Part shown: in pieces, positions 45,768 to 57,700 of the stretch | Layout of the letters: each line of letters starts with the position of its first letter | Numbering within the stretch: position 1 is the stretch's first letter | NCBI GenBank assembly: GCA_029237695.1 | Contig: CM055280.1 | Coordinates: 30,423,102 to 30,487,101 of the forward strand | Reading direction: 5' to 3' | Source: Conchocele bisecta | Taxonomy: Eukaryota; Mollusca; Bivalvia; Lucinida; Thyasiridae | Length of the DNA: 64,000 nucleotides | Made by a program: the position numbers and the translations under genes | The notes under the pieces: generated by a model | The model's input: only the letters and a program-made list of their open reading frames with translations | Databases searched by the model: none | What the model was told of the DNA's origin: nothing

Positions 45768-48700
45768 GTAAGTGACATGTTGACTAGCAGAAGGTTCAAT
45801 CATAATTTTATATCTGTACATGACAAAATATTAACCGATGACGTTGTAAATACGTCGTAAATTAGCATTTTGTACCGGCTTCTTGGAAGTTTGACAGCTC
45901 GCTATGCGTGGGAGCTTTTGATTGGCTGAAATTTAGAGTAGTGTGATTTTGTACATTTTAATGAATTTATAGCACGAATGTTCAAATAAATGTATTTTTT
46001 TTATTCTGCAAATACGATCAGATAGCCCAATTATGTTTACATATGTTGGTCTATGGCATTTGTGACCAGTTTAGCTCCTGATATATGTGACTGAAAAATG
46101 GTTATGATAAAAGTTATGATGCTCATAGGCACTTTGTGGTATGAATTACAAACAACCGTGATATCCAACTTAACTCAGATATAAACTCAGATACAATAAT
46201 AAGCTAAGGTGTGACGGCAGCCATCTTTTCAACCAACGGAAGTGACGTGATTTACCTTAGGCCCGGCTCGATAATTGTAAGTCACTAATCCGCGTAAAGG
46301 CCGAGAATCATGCACAAGCAACAGGTTTCCAGGCCTTCACGCGCATTGGTAACTTACAATTATCGAGCCGGGCCCAAGGTAAATCACGTCACTTCCGTTG
46401 GTTGAAAAGATGGCTGCCGTCACACCTTAGCTTATTATTATATCTGAGTTAATTTGGATATCACGGCTGGTTGTCATTCATACCACAAAGTGCCTATGAT
46501 GATGCTGTGCTTATGCCACAGGTGATTGAACTCCCCACCCGCATACCCACTTTAGATAAATCAATCTGGTCCGACTATACTATGTATATAGACTATACAT
46601 TTATAATAGTATACTATAGGGCGTGGCGGGGGGGAGGGGGGGGGGGTGCGGGGGCTCTGAATGTGGAGATTGGACTTCAATCTGCCAAATGGCAAATAAA
46701 GCAGTACTGTTAAGCAGGATGAGGCAGACTAGGCGGTCACCTCGTCTGCCATTTTGCCGATTTTTTATGCTAAGAATTAAACAAATCCCCGGGTGGTGGC
46801 GGGGAGAGTGTTCCCTGCCACACACACCCCCCACCCCCTCATATCCACTTGTTTTTATACGACCGTTTTTAAAGACGGTACCTATTATGTTTTACCGGGC
46901 GGGCGGGCGGCTGAAGAAAAGGCGCATAGTTCGTGTACACAACTCCTCCGAAACCGTTCAGTCGATCGATCTGAAACTATACGCACGTCTTCTACACATA
47001 TTGAAGATGTGCACCTTGGTGTTTTTATGGCGAAAAAATATCACCTTTTTAACTTAGCCATTTTTTCTACATTTTTCTATACAATTCTATATACGGTACA
47101 GAGTTTGTCTACACAACTCCTCCGAAACCGTTCAGTCGATCGTTCTGAAACTATACACACGTCTTCTACACATATTGAAGATGTGCACCTTGGTGTTTTT
47201 ATGCCGAAAAAATATTTTTTAACAAAAATATCGCCTTTTTAACTTAGCCATTTTTTCTACATTTTTCTATGCAATTCTATATACGGTACAGAGTTTGTGT
47301 ACACAACTCCTCCGAAACCGTTCAGTCGATCGTTCTGAAACTATACAAACGTCTTCTACACATATTGAAGATGTGCACCTTGGTGTTTTTATGCCGAAAA
47401 AATATTTTTGTAACAAAAAGATGGCCTTTTTAACTTAATTAGCCATTTTTTCTTCATTTTTCTATACATTTCTATATACGGTACAGAGTTTGTGTACACA
47501 ATTCCTCCGAAACTGTTCAGTCGATCGTTCTGAAACTATACACACGTCTTCTACACATATTGAAGATGTGCACCTTGGTGTTTTTATGCCGAAAAAATAT
47601 TTTTTAACAAAAATATCACCTTTTTAACTTAGCCATTTTTTCTACATTATTGTATCCAATTCTCTATCATTTCTACTTTACACTCTACTTTTCTATCTCT
47701 GCCTAAATTAGTATACATGTTTAGCACAACGAGATTAAGAAATAATGCTATAGACTTTCAAATTCTCATTAATGTTTCTTGCCTTGGTGACAGCTTCACA
47801 TTTCTGCATCTTCGCTGTCTGGCCAATATTCGACGGGCGTATTGTGTGACTTGCGGCACTCTTGTTACCTTTGCTTACAGCCCTGTAAATGCGTCAAATA
47901 AATATAATACAGCATCTGTGTTGATTTAATATGATATTAAATTTGCTGACTGATTTCATAAGAAACATGACATTATTACAGGGCTCCAGATAAGCAATTA
48001 GTAATTGAGTATTGTTACTCCATCATTTCTGAAGCAATTGGGTATTTCAAAATTTTAATGGGGTAAACTTAAATAACACTACTGTTTACACATTAACAGA
48101 CAGCAATTATTGAATAGTTTGCTTCGAAATGAAAACATATCTTGGCATTTCATTAGAATTGTCTCCTTGGAGACAATTCTAATGAAATACCAAGATGTGT
48201 TTGCATGGAAAAATAAGAAAAATATGCTATATTGATGGCCTGTTTATTGTTTTCTGCCACAAGTTTTGTCATTGCTTTTTGATACTCACTACTTCTGATT
48301 TCAATTGGGTTTTTGGCAATTTTAATTGGGTATTTACGCAAATACGCAGCTTATCTGGAGCTCTGTTATTATACTCATAATAAATCCTCTGTTCAAAGTT
48401 TTGATTGTTTGATTTTATCAGAGGGATTTTGTCTGGTGCTTAGAACATTCAACTTCAATAGGCCTATAAGACTGGGGACTCAATTCCACCCTTGGCATGC
48501 CAAAATACTTTCATAGTTTTTCCATCCCACAGGTTTTTTTTGTGAGACTTGAAACTGAGACCCCGTCTCCATGTATGCGACACGCTATGTGATTATGTAC
48601 GTAAGAAGATGTGCTACAATGGTGTCGGCTAATTCTGTGTACCTAAGGCTTTCTAAAAAATTTAAATGTCATTAACTTTCCCATATTCAGTCAAAATTCC

Positions 48701-51700
48701 CTGAATATTCAACTAAGTTCAAAGAAGTCTGTGCAGGTAAAATGTCATAACGTTCTGACATCAGTAAGTGACATAAATTGTCTGATGTGTGACATCACAT
48801 CCGCGTTTGCAATGTCACATATTTTTCTGTTAATGCTTCGCATCTGGTAGTGTAAACAAAAATGGCGAACTGCATACTGGATCAGCATAGCAAACTTGGT
48901 ATTAAACTTGAAGCGGAAATTATCCAGTGACATCATGAAAGGTTAGTTTCTTATTTGAACAGTTAATTTAAGTAAGTAAGACAGCTATTCCATCAGCAGG
49001 GTCTGAGGATTTTACACATTTTGACTATTCTGAATAACTTTTTACCAAATTATCGGAATGTAATAAAATTGTACCACAGTGTAGCAATGAATGAACTCGT
49101 TTATTTCAAAATCCACATATTTTATTATGACGTACACAAGGTTAATTTGACGTGAATTGCGCATTAGCTGATGTGCACAATTAGCCGAATCATCGGACAG
49201 TGTATTTACACTATTTTTATGCAGCCTTTTCAATTTAGCCATTTTCCCACACTTTTGCATACAATCATGTATACAGTTTGTGTGATCAACTCTCCTACAG
49301 TTTTCAGTCAATCAATTCCTCGACGGGTGTATTTTGTGACTGGCGGCATTCATGTTCATAAATGACGTCGATCGTTGATGAAATATCCGAGCAAATGTGG
49401 AATAGAATTTGTTACATGCTATGAAAATTTCAGTAACCTTCGACATCATTTACAGGAAATATAATTCCAGCACAAAAATATTTACACAATTCCCTAACAT
49501 TTGATTGGCCCGTAGCAAGTCTCTGTCCAAAATTTATATCCCAGTAAACTCCCACGCCGAACTACTTTCCGTAACCATGAGGCGCAGTTAAAATAATTCT
49601 TAAGAAAACGGGAAATAAACACATTTTCTTGATGAATTTATTTCAAATGCTGGAATTATAATGAATGGCCTTTTTGTTGAATTTATCGGGGATATAAACT
49701 TGGAAAAGTCGCGGGAATACTGGACGAGGCCTTAAAAAATTACAATTTTCGAAAAAATTGTAATTTTTTATCCCTTCGTCCAGTATTCCACAAAAAGGCC
49801 ATTCATTCCTATAATAACCCATCTTAGGGACAAAATCACATGGCTCGTCTCGTATCACCTCAGCTGTTGCTGGGACATTAAACTCATTCACGTGATTGTC
49901 TCTCCAGGAGAGATTTCTACAAGATACTGGGTGTATCGCGATCAGTCAACAAGAACCAGATAAAGAAGGCGTACAGAAAGTTAGCGAAGGAAATGCACCC
50001 AGATAAAAACACCGGCGACCCCGAGGCAGAACAGAGATTCCAGGACCTGGGCGCAGCATACGGGGTACCGAGCTGGGCTCAGCTAGTCCTGCAATAATTT
50101 TGGAGAATTTCTTTCCACCATAATAATCCTAAATTAAAATATTTGCGGGGCTTTTTCTGCAGAAATTTTGAAGACGCATGAGCCTTCTGGTTTTGTGAAA
50201 CAGAAGCTCGATATTTGCCAAACATGTGAAAAAAATTATATAGCGGAAAAACATTTATTTAGGGAAACGCATTAACATATATGGTTTCCCTACAACAATG
50301 AGCGTGACAATATTTAGGGTTAGTATCGTAACACTGGTTTAATCACGATGTATTTGGAAACAATTTGTATGGGGAAACCCTTATTTAATAGGGATTTCCC
50401 AAAGCATGTTTTACTTATTGAAAAACTGCTCCCTTTACTCAAAATAGGGAGAAATTGTACTATTGAGGAAGGCAAACTCGCCCAAATTGCTTCTAACCTG
50501 ATCCATGTGGACAGTAGAGGGTTGTTTTTTATGTGATAATTCCAGCACAAAAATATTTACACAATTCCCTAACATTTGATTGGCCCGTAGCAAGTCTCTG
50601 TCCAAAATTTATATCCCAGTAAAATAAGCACATTTTCTTGATGAATTTATTTCAAATGCTGGAATTATAAGGAATGAATGACCTTTTTGTGGAATTTATC
50701 GGGGATATAAACTTGGAAAAGTCGCGGGAATACTGGACGAGGCCTTCTGGCCTTCGTCCAGTATTCCCGCGACTTTTCCAAGTGTATACCCCGATAAATT
50801 CCACAGAAAGGCCATTCATTCCTATAATAGCTTACCGAACTTGGAAAATCATGAGTAATTTCCCTCATTTTATTAGAGAAACTTACAGGGCATAGACAGA
50901 GTTCCAGTTAAGGTGCGTAATTTGATCAACTTTGGGGAAACTTTCGTTATTTCTTCTCCAAAATTGGCAAGTTGGGAGTGCTTTAGAATCGTCTCGATGA
51001 GACGATTCTAAAGCAATCCCAACTTGCCAAATTTCGTGAAGAAATAAGAAAAATACCCGGAAAATTTGGTCCAATTACGCAGCTTAACTGGAGCTCTGGG
51101 CATAGTATTGGCAGAGTTTGTCAGTTTCATGTCATGTTGCTTAGTTTTAACTCCAGTTAAGGTGCGTAATTTGGAGGTAAATTTCTTATTTCTCCATCAA
51201 AAATGGCAAGTTGGGAGTCCTTTAGAATCATCTCAATGAGACGATATCTAAAGGACCCCCAACTTGCCATTTTTGATGAAGAAATAAGAAAAGTTCACCC
51301 CAAGTTGGTCAAATTACGCAGCTTAACTGGAGCTCTGGGCATAGAATTGGCGGAGTTTGTCAGTTTGATGTCATGCTGCTTAGTTTTAACTAATCAACGT
51401 GACATCATACTTCTTAGTTTAAACCAAGCAATGTGTTGTTAAACCTACAAAATCCGCCAATTATAACACAAAGGATACCATGAAAGTTGTTTTAAGGGAA
51501 GGCACTTTAGAATCATTTCCATGTGTTTTTGTCGAGACACAGGGATCACAATGACGTGCATCAGTCCGTCCGACCGAAATCGACGTTATACCGTATATCT
51601 GTGCAGTCCTACATGTAAGTCACATTGACTTGAAAATTCATATGCTTATTAGTCATCATCCATATATTCATGTTGTATCCCACTCATGCGGCCCCTGTGC

Positions 51701-54700
51701 CCCAAGGTCAAATGACTTAGAAGTTTGCATTAAAATGTTTCTGTCAAAATTTGCATTAAAGTTTTCAGATACCTACTGTCTCTGTAACCGTAAGTCACAT
51801 TTGCTTGAAACTTTGTATGCTTATTTGGCATCATCCATATATTCATTCTGTGCCCCAAGGTCAAGGCCAAATGACTTGGAAGTTAATCTGCGTTAAAAGT
51901 TTTTTTTACATACCTTATATCTCCACAATTGTTACTCCAATTTACTTCCAACTTCCAATACTTCCTTTTCATCACCCATATTTTCATTCCATAGCCTGTC
52001 CATGTGGTCCACATGCCCACGGTCAAGGTCAAATGACTTTGAAATTTGTGTTAAAGGTTTTTTCATATCTTATATCTCCACAACACTTACTCTGATTTAC
52101 TTCCAACATCCAATACTTCTTATTCATCATCCATATTGTCATTCTATAGCCTGCCCATGTGGTCCACATGCCCAAGGTCAAATGACTTTGAAATTTGTGT
52201 TAAAGTTTTTACATACATGTACCTTATATCTCTGCAACACTTACTCCGATTTACTTCAAACTTCAAATAATTCTTTAATATCATCCATATTTTCATTCTA
52301 TAGCCCACCCATGCGGCCCACCCACATGCCCAAGATCAAGGTCAACTGACTTTAAAATTTCCGTTAAAGCTTTTACATACCTTATATCTCCACAACCATT
52401 AATTCAAACTTCAAATAAATACACTCCGAGACCATCAAATGCCTCAGCGCGCTCGACATTTGGTATTGATATAAATGAGAAATGAAACTAAAACGGCAGA
52501 CGAGAAAAATGTCTTATGTAATGTAAGGATTGATTAATTCTCAATGCAGGTATTGTCGGATGAATCAAAACGAAAAATCTACGACAGATCTGGAGAAGAA
52601 GGACTCAGTAAAAGTGATATGCACGATGTGAATAACCCATTTGACAGGTAAGTTATATGCCAGGCCTCGCGTTTCAACCGGTCAACCCGTCTATGTATGA
52701 CTTGATTTTTTAATGGACCAAAAACCCAATTCAATCAAGTTAATTCATCCAATTAATACATATAAGTTTACACCAGCGCTCCAGATAAGGAATTACTGTC
52801 TGTTTCACGAAAGCTGCCCAAATTTTACTGCTATATAAACAATTCAAAAACAAGATTTCTTTTGATAATATTAAATTAAATTAAAGGAAAAATTAAGAAT
52901 GATCCTTCTTTTTATTTCGTGAAATTTGGTCAAATATTGATTTTATTGCGAAAACAAAATTTCCCCATGTTAAATCCCCCTAGACATCTTCACTCCACTC
53001 CGTGAAGATGTCTAGGGGGATTTAACATGGGGAAATTTTTCAGAATTTTTAATGGACCTAAAACCCAATTCAATCAAGTTAATTCATCCAATTAATACAT
53101 ATAAGTTTACACCAGCGTTCCAGACACTACTGTTTACACGTCAACAGACAGCAATTATTGAATAGTTTGCTTCGAAATGAAAACATGTTTTGGCATTTCA
53201 TTAGAATTGTCCCCTAAGATATGTTTTCATGGAAAATAAGAAAAATATGCTATATTTGTAGTCTGTTTATTATTTTCTGCACCATGATAAATGTACCAAA
53301 AAATTGTAATTGCTTTTTGATACTCACTACTTCTGATTTCAATTGGGTTTTTGGCAATTTTAATTGGGTATTTAAGCAAATACGCAGCTTATCTCGAGCT
53401 CTGTACACAATTGTAAATATTTCTGTTGGTAAATTAATTTTGTTTGGATGGTACCATGTTTCAACCCATCACACAAGTATTCCTTTTGTGTGGCAAGGGA
53501 ACTTGTGTACTTGCAAATTTCCCCACACAAGTGTAGACTATGTCTTCGCAGTCGCCCGTCTGTAGTGTATATCTAGGTTGGCGCTAGGATTTTTTAAATT
53601 AGTAGCCAAAATAAACCAATAACTTAAAAAAATCAATACCATTTTACATTTGCTCCAATATTTGTAAAAAAAAATTGTACTTTTTGAGATAATTTCTGAA
53701 ATATTAGTAGCTAAATGCAGAGCTCCAGATAAGGTGCGTATTTGCGTAAATACCCAATTAAAATTGCTAAAAACCCAATTGAAATCAGAAGTAGTGAGTT
53801 TCAAAAAGCAATGAAAAATTGGTGGTATCTACATCATGCTACAGAAAACAATAAACATCTTGGTATTTCATTAGAATTGTCTTCAAGGAGACAATTCTAA
53901 TGAAATACCAAGATGTGTTTTCATTTAGAAACAAACTATACAATAAGTGCGGTCTGCTGATGTGTAAACAGTAGTGTGATTCTATTTTACACAATTAAAG
54001 TTTTGAAATACCCAATTGCTTCAGAAATGATGAGTGACAATACTCAATTACTAATTCCTTATCTGGAGCGCTGCTAAATGGCTATTTCAGTAGCCAAATG
54101 GCTACCAGTAAAGCCAAATGGCTACCAGTAAAGCCAAATGGCTACCAGACCAGTAGTGCCAACCTAAGTATATGACCTGCTGTTGAACAGATATTTGTTG
54201 CCATTCAGTCAATAAACTAAACCACTTAGACCTAGGGATATTTTTTCAGCTTTTTCGGAGATTCTAGTTTCTTCGGTGGAGGAATGAAAGATCAGAATCA
54301 GGAGCGAGCGAGGGGTGGCGACGTCGTCATGGACCTACACGTCACTCTGGAGGAAATGTACTCTGGCAATTTTGTCGAGGTACATATCCCTGCCGTTTTG
54401 CCTATGTTAAATTTGTACTGGCAAATCATATATGGTTGTGACATGATAAATGGGGTTTATGGGTTTTGCGACCAGTGCAGATCGGCGAGCCACGTTATTC
54501 CTATGTGTTTCCTAGCCTTGCATGATAAACTTGATCAAAAAACACTATTAGACAGGAGGCCGTTTCACTAAACTTTGTACGACTAAAATGTTCGTAAGCA
54601 CAAATTTAGGATCGTCTGGAAATTTCAATTTATGGATTTACATTTATTGACATATGCTGCATATGCAGCATATACTCAATAAATGTAAATCCAATAATTG

Positions 54701-57700
54701 TTTACAAGAAAACATTGTTAATGTGAAATTTACAGACTATCATCATTTTGCACTTACAAACATTTTAGTTGTACAAAATTTAGTGAAACGGCCCTGGTGT
54801 TCTCTATATATTTGAAACTAATTGTTTTGCTATTGACTGTAATTGTACTTCAGCGTCTGACAGGTGAACAGTATAGGCACTGATCAGACTGTACAGGTCT
54901 TGATATCAAATTGATTAGCCAAAGCTAGCCTAGCTAGGACACCTGTAGGAATTCTGATCTGACTAGGAAATACATAGGAATTCCTGCTGTTTATAAAAAT
55001 ACACGACCTATAACAATCTCATAGCCCAAGCGCCCTATAAAACACCTACTATTTATTTAAAACAACTCAATTTTACATGTAGACAAGCATCAGTACATAT
55101 TATTCAGACTGTTCATTGTAATGTATCAATGCCTATGTTTGTTCATTGAACTGTTTGTATATCTTGTGTTTGTAAATGTAGCAAAGAGAATAAAAAACAT
55201 TAAATTAAAAAAAAAAAGGAATTCCAACTGTTTCCGAGCCAATACTGACATATTTTATCCAGCAGACACTGTGCTGGTATTCTATTTATCAGGTAATGTT
55301 TTATGCTAGCCAATTCTGATATTCTATTTTATCAGGTAATGTTTTATACTGGCCGATTCTGGTATTCTATTTATCAGGTAATGTTTTATACTGGCCGATT
55401 CTGGTATTCTATTTATCAGGTAATGTTTTATACTGGCCGATTCTGGTATTCTATTTATCAGGTAATGTTTTATACTGGCCGATTTTGGTATTCTATTTAT
55501 CAGGTAATGTTTTATGCTGGCCGATTCTGGCCGATTCTGGTATTCTATTTATCAGGTAATGTTTTATGCTAGCTGATTCTAATATTCTATTTATTAGGTA
55601 ATGTTTTATACTGGCCGATTCTGGTATTCTATTTATCTGGTAATGTTTTATACTGGCCGATTCTGGTATTCTATTTATCAGGTAATGTTTTATGCTAGCT
55701 GATTCTAATATTCTATTTATTAGGTAATGTTTTATACTGGCCAATTCTGGTATTCTATTTATCAGGTAATGTTTTGTACTAGCCGATTCTGGTATTCTAT
55801 TTATCAGGTAATGTTTTATGGTAGCCGATTCTGGTATTATGTTTATCAGTTTCGACCATTGAAACATCAGTTTTCAATTTGTTGTAACCCGGATATTCGT
55901 ATCAGGTCGATGCATGATACAAACTTATGTTATCAGTCATTTCTGTACATATTCAGCCAATACAAAGTTTTTTACCTTTTTAAATATTTTACTCCCACAG
56001 GTTATACGCTACAAGTCTGTGGCCAAGCCGGCCCACGGTACACGGAAGTGCAACTGTCGGACTGAGATGGTGACCACACAGCTGGGACCCGGCCGCTTCC
56101 AGATGGCCCAGCAACAAGTCTGTGACGAGTGTCCCAACGTCAAGTATGTGTCGCGATTGTGTCATGAAACATGTACTCTAAACTGGTTATTTGGACATTC
56201 ATCACAAACTCGTTGTGCCATCCAAATGTTAAGTATGTGTCCCGATTGTGATATAGATACCAAACATCATGTGGGTATTGCGGTTGTAGATCTATGTCCG
56301 AACGTCATGTAGGTGTCATGATAGTCGTGTGAAACGTGACTGTCAAGTAGGTGTCGTGTCATCGTTGAGTCTGGCCCATTCAGGGGCCTGTTTCACTAAA
56401 CTTTGTACGACTAAAATGTTTGTAAGTACAAATTTAGGATCGTCTGTAAATTTCAATTGATTGATTTACATTTATTTAGCATATTATTTAGCTCAATAAA
56501 TGTAAATCCAATAATTGTTTACGAGAAAAGATTGTTAATGTGCAATTCACAGACTAATTTTGTACTTCCGAACATTTTAGTCGTACAAAGTTTAGTGAAA
56601 CGGCCCCCTGTTTCCTAAGTCTTGCCAAATGTTTATTCCTTTAACAACACTATTCTACTATTCTCTATAGATATTTGCATATCAGCGAAAGCGACACACA
56701 TGTAGAGGTACGAAACAGTTAAAATTCTTCTCGGGGGTTTTGTACTGATACCCTGTGCATGCGCGGAGAAGCAAAAAATGCAAAGACATGCGGAAATTCT
56801 AAAACCTTGTTTTTTCGTAAAGATAGTGCCAACGTGGGTCAACATGGTCAAACCAAAACATAACTTGATGACGTTAACTCGGAACAAAATCTAAGACCGT
56901 ACTCTACGATGGTCAGGGATTAATTTACCATACACACGGGGGCCGAATTCCGGCCCCTTCCCCAATGCTAGGGGTCGTGTTTTCTTCCCAAACTCTTAAA
57001 AATTCCTATTGAAAAGTGAATATATCAGATATCAAAATTGACCAACATTTTATTTTCTATTTGCTTCATTTCTCAATTAAAATATATGTTGTTACCACTC
57101 CATTTGAACCGTCTCGTCGAGACGGTTCAATTGAGTGGTAACAACATATACTTTTGATGAGAAATAATAAATACATGCAAACAGTGAGATAGAAAATTCC
57201 CAATTGAATGTGATTTTTTGCACAAAAATGGTTGAAAAAGGCTCCTTCCCCAAATAGTTGGCTTAATCCCTGATTTTTGCAGGTTTGTTCCGGAGGAACG
57301 GATGTTAGAGATCGAGGTGGAGCCCGGAATGAGGGACGGACAGGAATACCCATTTGTCGCCGAAGGTAATCTTCCCTCTCTATACAGGGGTCATGCCAGT
57401 TATCCGGACAATCGGTTTATCGGACAAATGAAAATACCTGTTAATTAAACGCATTCATTTGATCCGATTTTGCAACAAAGTCATTCGGTGCAACTTGTTT
57501 CCATGCCAGTGTGGTGAATATATCGCCAAGGTAAACATTTTCGTAAAATTTGCTGAAAACATTCCTGAACTCTGTCCACAAGTTGTTTACAACGTCAATA
57601 GTCACGCGGGGGCTCCTAATCGAGTGCGCCCATTACGTCATTTCAGAGTTGTTCTATAAATACAATAAATTCTATAAATACGATGTTTTCCAAGAAGCGA

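Larger units (their letters stand above)
45768..49907. other. DNAJB11 intron 1
   Basis: 4.1 kb. It holds the ER-stress element (45907-45925), a giant palindrome (46116-46502), a poly-G tract (46620-46657), a tandem array of about 190 bp (46930-47650), a CAGRGCTCC MITE (47979-48365), a SINE tail (48500-48600) and a composite hairpin MITE (49460-49814). No additional exon seen. Confidence 0.7.
50065..52549. other. DNAJB11 intron 2
   Basis: 2.5 kb. It holds a composite hairpin MITE (50536-50827), a duplicated pair of CAGAGTTCCAGTTAAG MITEs (50897-51337) and an AAGGTCAAGG tandem array (51610-52425). No exon seen. Confidence 0.65.
52648..54249. other. DNAJB11 intron 3
   Basis: 1.6 kb of nested elements: a TACTGTCTG-type foldback (about 52790-53046) flanked by a 78-bp direct repeat, a partial CAGRGCTCC MITE (53118-53405), a full one (53717-54073) nested inside an AGGTTGGCGCTA-bounded element (53572-54170), and a small CAAATGGCTACCAGTAAAGC repeat (54110-54150). 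Confidence 0.7.
54380..56000. other. DNAJB11 intron 4
   Basis: Holds a CTGATCAG-like fragment (54430-54490), a GGCCGTTTCAC foldback (54558-54793), unrecognised AT-rich sequence (54800-55250) and the 42-bp tandem array (55263-55855). Confidence 0.7.
56144..57282. other. DNAJB11 intron 5
   Basis: Starts with a diverged tandem of exon-edge-like text (GTCCCGATTGTG, CCGAACGTCATGTAGGTGTC at 56150-56350), then a GGCCGTTTCAC foldback (56393-56608), unrecognised sequence, and the CAGGGATTAA MITE (56914-57272). Confidence 0.65.

Noticed and set aside
46623..47242. Two overlapping frames of 144 and 149 codons
   Set aside because: Cross a poly-G tract and a tandem array inside DNAJB11 intron 1, same strand as the gene.
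48141..48200. Rho-independent terminator-like stems (GTCTCCTTGGAGAC)
   Set aside because: Bacterial concept; these are central hairpins of a MITE family in a eukaryotic intron.
51610..52425. CRISPR-like regular repeats
   Set aside because: Units are long, diverged and without distinct spacers, in a eukaryotic intron.
55303..55867. Long open frames on both strands with repeated FWYSIYQV or [12 protein letters not shown] units
   Set aside because: The 42-bp unit is a multiple of three, which keeps frames open by arithmetic; the region is an intron of DNAJB11.
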